A stretch of DNA of 9,708 bases from Spartobacteria bacterium. Its GTDB lineage: Bacteria; Verrucomicrobiota; Verrucomicrobiia; Chthoniobacterales; Chthoniobacteraceae. The stretch spans positions 1-9,708 of the forward strand of contig JANXZI010000608.1 of NCBI GenBank assembly GCA_025355595.1, in the 5' to 3' direction. The notes below the pieces were generated by a model. The model did no database searches and had not been told where the DNA came from. It saw nothing but the letters and a program-made list of their open reading frames with translations. The translations under genes were made by a program, and so were the position numbers. Each line of letters starts with the position of its first letter. Within the stretch, counting starts at the first letter, position 1. Positions 7,080-9,708 of the stretch are shown here, piece after piece.

Positions 7080-7961
7080 CTAGTTCTCGTTCAGCAGCGC
7101 GTGCTTCGCCGCGGCGAGATCCTTCAGCTTCGTCTTGCTCACTTTCGGGAAATGCAGATCGAGCGACTGCAGCGCGTCAATGATTGCGCCTGCCACAACG
7201 ATCCGCGTGAACCATTTGTTGTCCGCGGGAACCACGTACCACGGCGCATCCTTCGTCGCCGTGTGCCGGATCATGTCCTCGTAGGCCTCCATGTATTCGT
7301 CCCAGTGCGCGCGCTCTTTCACGTCGTTCGCGGAGAATTTCCAATTCTTCTTCGGCTCGGTCAGCCGCGCCAGGAACCGCTTCCGCTGCTCCTCCTTCGA
7401 GACATGCAGGAAAAACTTCCGCGTAATCACACCATTTCGCCCGAGGTAGCCCTCGAAGTTTCGGATGTCCTCAAAACGCTCCTTCCAGATGCCATCGCCG
7501 ACCAGCTCCGGCGCCAGTTTCTGCCCGGCGAGAAAATTCGGATGCACGCGCACCACGAGCACCTCCTCGTAGTACGAGCGGTTGAAAATCCCGATCCGCC
7601 CGCGCTCCGGCAGCGCACACGTCGTGCGCCACAAAAAGTCGTGATCCAGCTCCGTGTCGCTCGGCGCCTTGAAGCTCGTCACCTGGCAGCCCTGCGGGTT
7701 CACGCCGGACAGCACATGCTTGATCGTGCCGTCCTTCCCCGCCGCATCCATTGCCTGAAAGACCAGCAGCAGCGACCACCGATCCTGCGCGTATAATTTT
7801 TCCTGAAGCTCGCCCATCAGCTGCACGCTCTTTTGCAAAAGTTCCGTCGCCTTCTCCTGCGATTTCACCTTTCCCGTGTCGCCGGGATCAATGTCTTCCA
7901 GGCGAAAAGTTTTGCCTTTGTTGATGCGATAGCGGTCTGCGAGGTCGTCGAAGGTGGACAT
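7080..7961 (-). CDS. ppk2: PPK2-family polyphosphate kinase / polyphosphate:nucleotide phosphotransferase
   Basis: The 293 residues form a single-domain PPK2, the usual length for the family. The P-loop is A70-M-D-A-A-G-K76-D-G. The Walker B-like segment is R122-I-G-I-F-N-R-S-Y-Y-E, followed by VRVHP. A lid region with several Arg/Lys (R193-K-R-F...EPKKNWKF) follows, then WYVVPADNKWFTR. The enzyme transfers phosphate between polyphosphate and nucleoside mono- or diphosphates in the cytoplasm; this sequence looks like the TIGR03709 subgroup of short PPK2 proteins. The direction and the preferred nucleotide (AMP, ADP, GDP) cannot be assigned from motifs alone. The start at ATG 7961 was chosen because the next in-frame ATG upstream (7979) and the frame beyond it run into the heptamer repeats. 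No Shine-Dalgarno sequence is seen. The toxin gene stops 102 bases upstream on the same strand. Confidence 0.95.
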   Translation of the reverse strand: MSTFDDLADRYRINKGKTFRLEDIDPGDTGKVKSQEKATELLQKSVQLMGELQEKLYAQDRWSLLLVFQAMDAAGKDGTIKHVLSGVNPQGCQVTSFKAPSDTELDHDFLWRTTCALPERGRIGIFNRSYYEEVLVVRVHPNFLAGQKLAPELVGDGIWKERFEDIRNFEGYLGRNGVITRKFFLHVSKEEQRKRFLARLTEPKKNWKFSANDVKERAHWDEYMEAYEDMIRHTATKDAPWYVVPADNKWFTRIVVAGAIIDALQSLDLHFPKVSKTKLKDLAAAKHALLNEN

Positions 7962-7969
7962 GGGGGAAG

Positions 7970-8004
7970 CATCCGACATCCGACATCGAACATTCAACAT
8001 CCAA
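7970..8004. repeat. Tandem heptamer array, five 7-nt units
   Basis: Read on the plus strand the units are CATCCGA, CATCCGA, CATCGAA, CATTCAA and CATCCAA, contiguous and without indels. On the minus strand they read TTGGATG, TTGAATG, TTCGATG, TCGGATG, TCGGATG. The array ends 8 bases before the PPK2 start codon, so it occupies the 5' leader of that gene. Short degenerate heptamer arrays of this TTGAATG type recur in intergenic DNA of some environmental bacteria, from memory; their role is unknown. Confidence 0.8.
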
Positions 8005-8063
8005 CCGATGCCCAGTGCCCGGCTCGCAGTGCAATGTCATCGCACGGCGCGAGGCCTCTCTCG

Positions 8064-8360
8064 CTACCGCATGGCCTGCTCCACGAGCAGTTGGAGGAAT
8101 ACCTCGTACACAACTGATCGGCGTTCAGCGTAGATGCAGTCAATGACCCGCACCCCGCGCTCGGCACGGCTGGTGAAAATCACGCGATACGCAGCCACCC
8201 GCAGCCGGCTGTAATCGGCAAGCTTTCCCTCCAACGGCTGGATGTCGCCGCGGTCAGCCGCCAGGTCCTTGATCGCCTGCCGCAAGCGCTTGCGCGGATC
8301 GGGAGCCAGTGATTTTACCAAACCCTCGACCTGTGCGGAGACGCGGACTCTAGTCTTCAT
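8064..8360 (-). CDS. RelE/ParE-superfamily toxin
   Basis: The 98-residue basic protein fits the RelE/ParE toxin fold: an N-terminal helical pair (VEGLVKSLAPDPRKRLRQAIKDL), then PLEGKLADYSRLRVAAYRVIFT and a last β-strand region (VRVIDCIYAERRSVVYEVF). The conserved core R-x-A-x-Y-R-V is present (R54, Y58, R59), with R80/R81 and Y85 near the end where RelE-type members have their catalytic or substrate-binding residues. RelE members cut mRNA on the ribosome and ParE members poison gyrase; the sequence does not decide between them. The ATG at 8360 lies inside the antitoxin gene (11-base overlap with its end), the usual coupled arrangement of type II pairs. The product seems intact. Confidence 0.88.
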   Translation of the reverse strand: MKTRVRVSAQVEGLVKSLAPDPRKRLRQAIKDLAADRGDIQPLEGKLADYSRLRVAAYRVIFTSRAERGVRVIDCIYAERRSVVYEVFLQLLVEQAMR

Positions 8361-8601
8361 CGAGGCAGGAGGCGTCCTTGAATTTGCCCCTGCCCGCCTC
8401 GTAGTCGCGAATGGCCTTCATCGCACCGGCATTGCCCATGATTTCGAGCGTCTCGATAATCGCCTCCATCCGCTCGCGCGAGATGAGAAAGGCCACGGTG
8501 CGCCCGTGGCGAGCGATGGAGAGGGCGCCCTGCTTTTCCGCCTCGCGCACACAGCGCGGAGCCTGCGCCTGCAGCTCGGAAATGGTTACCGTAGAATTCA
8601 T
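8350..8601 (-). CDS. Phd/YefM-family antitoxin
   Basis: The 83-residue protein has a typical Phd/YefM N-terminal DNA-binding domain: MNSTVTISELQAQAPRCVRE, then a small β-hairpin (LSIARHGRTVAFLISRERMEAI). The charged C-terminal tail (DYEAGRGKFKDASCLDED) would wrap the toxin. Such antitoxins neutralise the toxin and repress their own promoter with it. The start at ATG 8601 was chosen because the protein begins there at the usual family N-terminus; TTG 8637 would add 12 atypical residues. No Shine-Dalgarno sequence lies at normal spacing (a GGAAGGA sits 13 bases upstream). The toxin gene follows with overlap. Confidence 0.9.
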   Translation of the reverse strand: MNSTVTISELQAQAPRCVREAEKQGALSIARHGRTVAFLISRERMEAIIETLEIMGNAGAMKAIRDYEAGRGKFKDASCLDED

Positions 8602-8637
8602 GGAGAAATACGTATCCTTCCGGAACACGGCTGTCAA
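8602..8637 (-). promoter_or_regulatory. Candidate promoter/operator of the toxin-antitoxin operon
   Basis: On the minus strand a perfect -35 box TTGACA (8637-8632) is followed 17 bases later by TACGTA (8614-8609), a poor -10. Overlapping the latter is a dyad: GGA-N3-ATACGTAT-N3-TCC (8602-8621), directly beside the antitoxin ATG. Placement fits autorepression by the Phd-like antitoxin. If the start point is about 7 bases past the -10, the transcript would be leaderless or nearly so. Confidence 0.5.
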
Positions 8638-8676
8638 CGAACGGCCACGGCGGCCCCGGGCGGTTTCTCCGCAGGC

Positions 8677-9708
8677 TTACCAGGCGCGCTCGATGCTGCG
8701 GCGCTTCCACAGGAACTCGAACATGTTCCCCTCGTGGGGCTGATCCCACGAGATCGCCATCGTCGAGACAGGGCCGATATTCAGCCGATCAATCTCCCCG
8801 AAGGCTTCGAGTTCGCTAATGAATTTTGCGTCCTTGGTGATCGCAGATACCGCGAGCGAATAGCCGATTTTCCCCAGCATCTCGCTCTGCGGGCATTGCA
8901 CGACGCTCGCGTAAGGGCAGAGGAATTCCTTGTTCGACAGCGGGTGCGCGAAGCTCTCGCAATGCACGATCGTCGGGCGCAGATACACGCCGCCCTCGAA
9001 CTCCACCCTGCGGGGGCCGCCGCGATATTTCGCCGTCGCGTCCGTCGCGCCGGGCGTCTTCAGGCCGTCCTCGATCTGCACGTCAATGAAGTCGGCCATC
9101 TTGATATTCGCAAAGCCGGAGAGGCGCGCGTTCGCGTCGTCGTTCTTCGTCGGCTGGATCGGGCCGAGTTTCTGCGCGAGCGCGTCGGCGATTTCCGCGG
9201 CGTATTTCGGCACGACGATGGCGCTGGCATTGATGCACGAGCGGCCGCCGTTGTCGCTGATCGCGCCGGCGATCACGTCAATGTAGTCGCGCCAGTTTTC
9301 GATGCAGTCGTCGCCGATGATGATTTTGCTCCAGCCCGGCCCGTGCAACTGGATCGCCGGGTTGTTCGCGTACTGCGCCATCGTGTTCTTATCGCCGAAG
9401 ATGAGCGCGCGTCCGCACGACTTCAGAATCTCGCCCGCTCCCTCGTGATCCGTCGGGTAAAAGCCGAACGCTTCAGATGGCACGCCGGCCGCGATGAATG
9501 CCTGAATCAATCGGAACGGCGTCCACGGCTCGTCGCGGCCCGGCTTGATCACGACCGGCGTCTTCAGCGCGATGGCCGGCAGCCAGAGCGAATTTACTGC
9601 CGGTGAATTGCTCGGCATCACGAGCCCGAGCGCCTCGCACGATGGGAAAAACGAGAGCTTGGTGCCGAACTGCTCGCCGAAGCCACGGTCAATGATCGTC
9701 ATGTCCAG
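8677..9708 (-). CDS. Aldehyde dehydrogenase-superfamily protein (5' partial, N-terminus outside window)
   Basis: The frame is open to the window edge; 343 residues are visible and about 100-150 N-terminal residues of a normal ALDH are missing. ATG 9702 is therefore probably internal. Family signs are the NAD-binding segment M31-P-S-N34-S-P-A-V with V-V-I-K55-P-G, catalytic Cys C158 in SDNGGRSCIN, and K260-E261-F-L-C-P in place of the usual EEIFGP. The general-base motif (E-L-G-G-K) is replaced by L121-H-G-P-G-W-S-K, with no Glu. Loss of this Glu is known in CoA-acylating ALDHs, so the protein could form or use acyl-CoA, or have another activity; the aldehyde substrate is unknown. The protein is likely cytoplasmic. 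The downstream gap of 75 bases holds the toxin-antitoxin promoter, so these genes need not be one operon. Confidence 0.85.
   Translation of the reverse strand: MDMTIIDRGFGEQFGTKLSFFPSCEALGLVMPSNSPAVNSLWLPAIALKTPVVIKPGRDEPWTPFRLIQAFIAAGVPSEAFGFYPTDHEGAGEILKSCGRALIFGDKNTMAQYANNPAIQLHGPGWSKIIIGDDCIENWRDYIDVIAGAISDNGGRSCINASAIVVPKYAAEIADALAQKLGPIQPTKNDDANARLSGFANIKMADFIDVQIEDGLKTPGATDATAKYRGGPRRVEFEGGVYLRPTIVHCESFAHPLSNKEFLCPYASVVQCPQSEMLGKIGYSLAVSAITKDAKFISELEAFGEIDRLNIGPVSTMAISWDQPHEGNMFEFLWKRRSIERAW

Noticed and set aside
6993..7796. 267-codon plus-strand ORF opposite PPK2
   Set aside because: It is the complement of the PPK2 gene, whose P-loop and lid motifs fix the true strand.
8049..8064. 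Hairpin GCGAG/CTCGC near the toxin stop codon
   Set aside because: Only 5 bp, overlaps the stop codon and has no T-run, so it does not support a terminator call.
7080..8601. Toxin-antitoxin plus PPK2 as one stress-response system
   Set aside because: Polyphosphate is linked to toxin-antitoxin regulation in some bacteria, but a 102-base gap with its own repeat array lies between the genes and adjacency alone is not evidence.
8242..9606. 454-codon plus-strand ORF across the antitoxin and ALDH genes
   Set aside because: Low-complexity Arg/Ala/Val-rich shadow of well-supported minus-strand genes; no recognisable motif.

Overview
The window is GC-rich and looks like a chromosomal segment from a member of the Verrucomicrobiota or the wider PVC group. 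Three things suggest this. The left edge carries the end of a PVC-type β-propeller/HEAT/cytochrome c protein. The next gene is a long secreted protein made of about sixteen 32-residue alpha-helical repeats, a style I associate with Verrucomicrobia. None of the start codons I could inspect has a convincing Shine-Dalgarno sequence. No rRNA, tRNA, CRISPR array, transposase or phage gene is visible.

Left part, plus strand (1-3822): the 3' portion of a c-type cytochrome/heme-binding protein is followed by a 242-base gap. That gap holds a perfect 12-bp palindrome and a 23-bp inverted repeat around a 48-nt loop. Then comes the 645-residue anchored repeat protein. It ends at a GC-rich hairpin in a 36-base convergent gap.

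Middle, minus strand (3859-5558): a protein with a degenerate receiver, an HPt-like segment and a canonical receiver is followed by a small NlpC/P60-like lipoprotein. The two probably form one transcript, because their stop and start share an ATGA. Beyond the receiver gene lies a small plus-strand ORF of 52 codons (5670-5828) with a good intrinsic terminator directly behind it. It is easily missed.

Right part, minus strand (5884-9708): reading in the direction of transcription, the order is a partial aldehyde dehydrogenase-family protein without the usual general-base motif, a Phd/YefM-RelE/ParE type II toxin-antitoxin pair with its own candidate promoter/operator, a PPK2 polyphosphate kinase preceded by a five-unit heptamer array, and a secreted serine hydrolase of the class C β-lactamase fold.

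The genes do not form one pathway. Most are ordinary housekeeping or accessory functions. The items most worth a second look are the small plus-strand gene, the long inverted repeat, the asymmetric double-receiver protein coupled to a cell-wall hydrolase, and the heptamer array. I see no clear evidence for a new multi-gene system.
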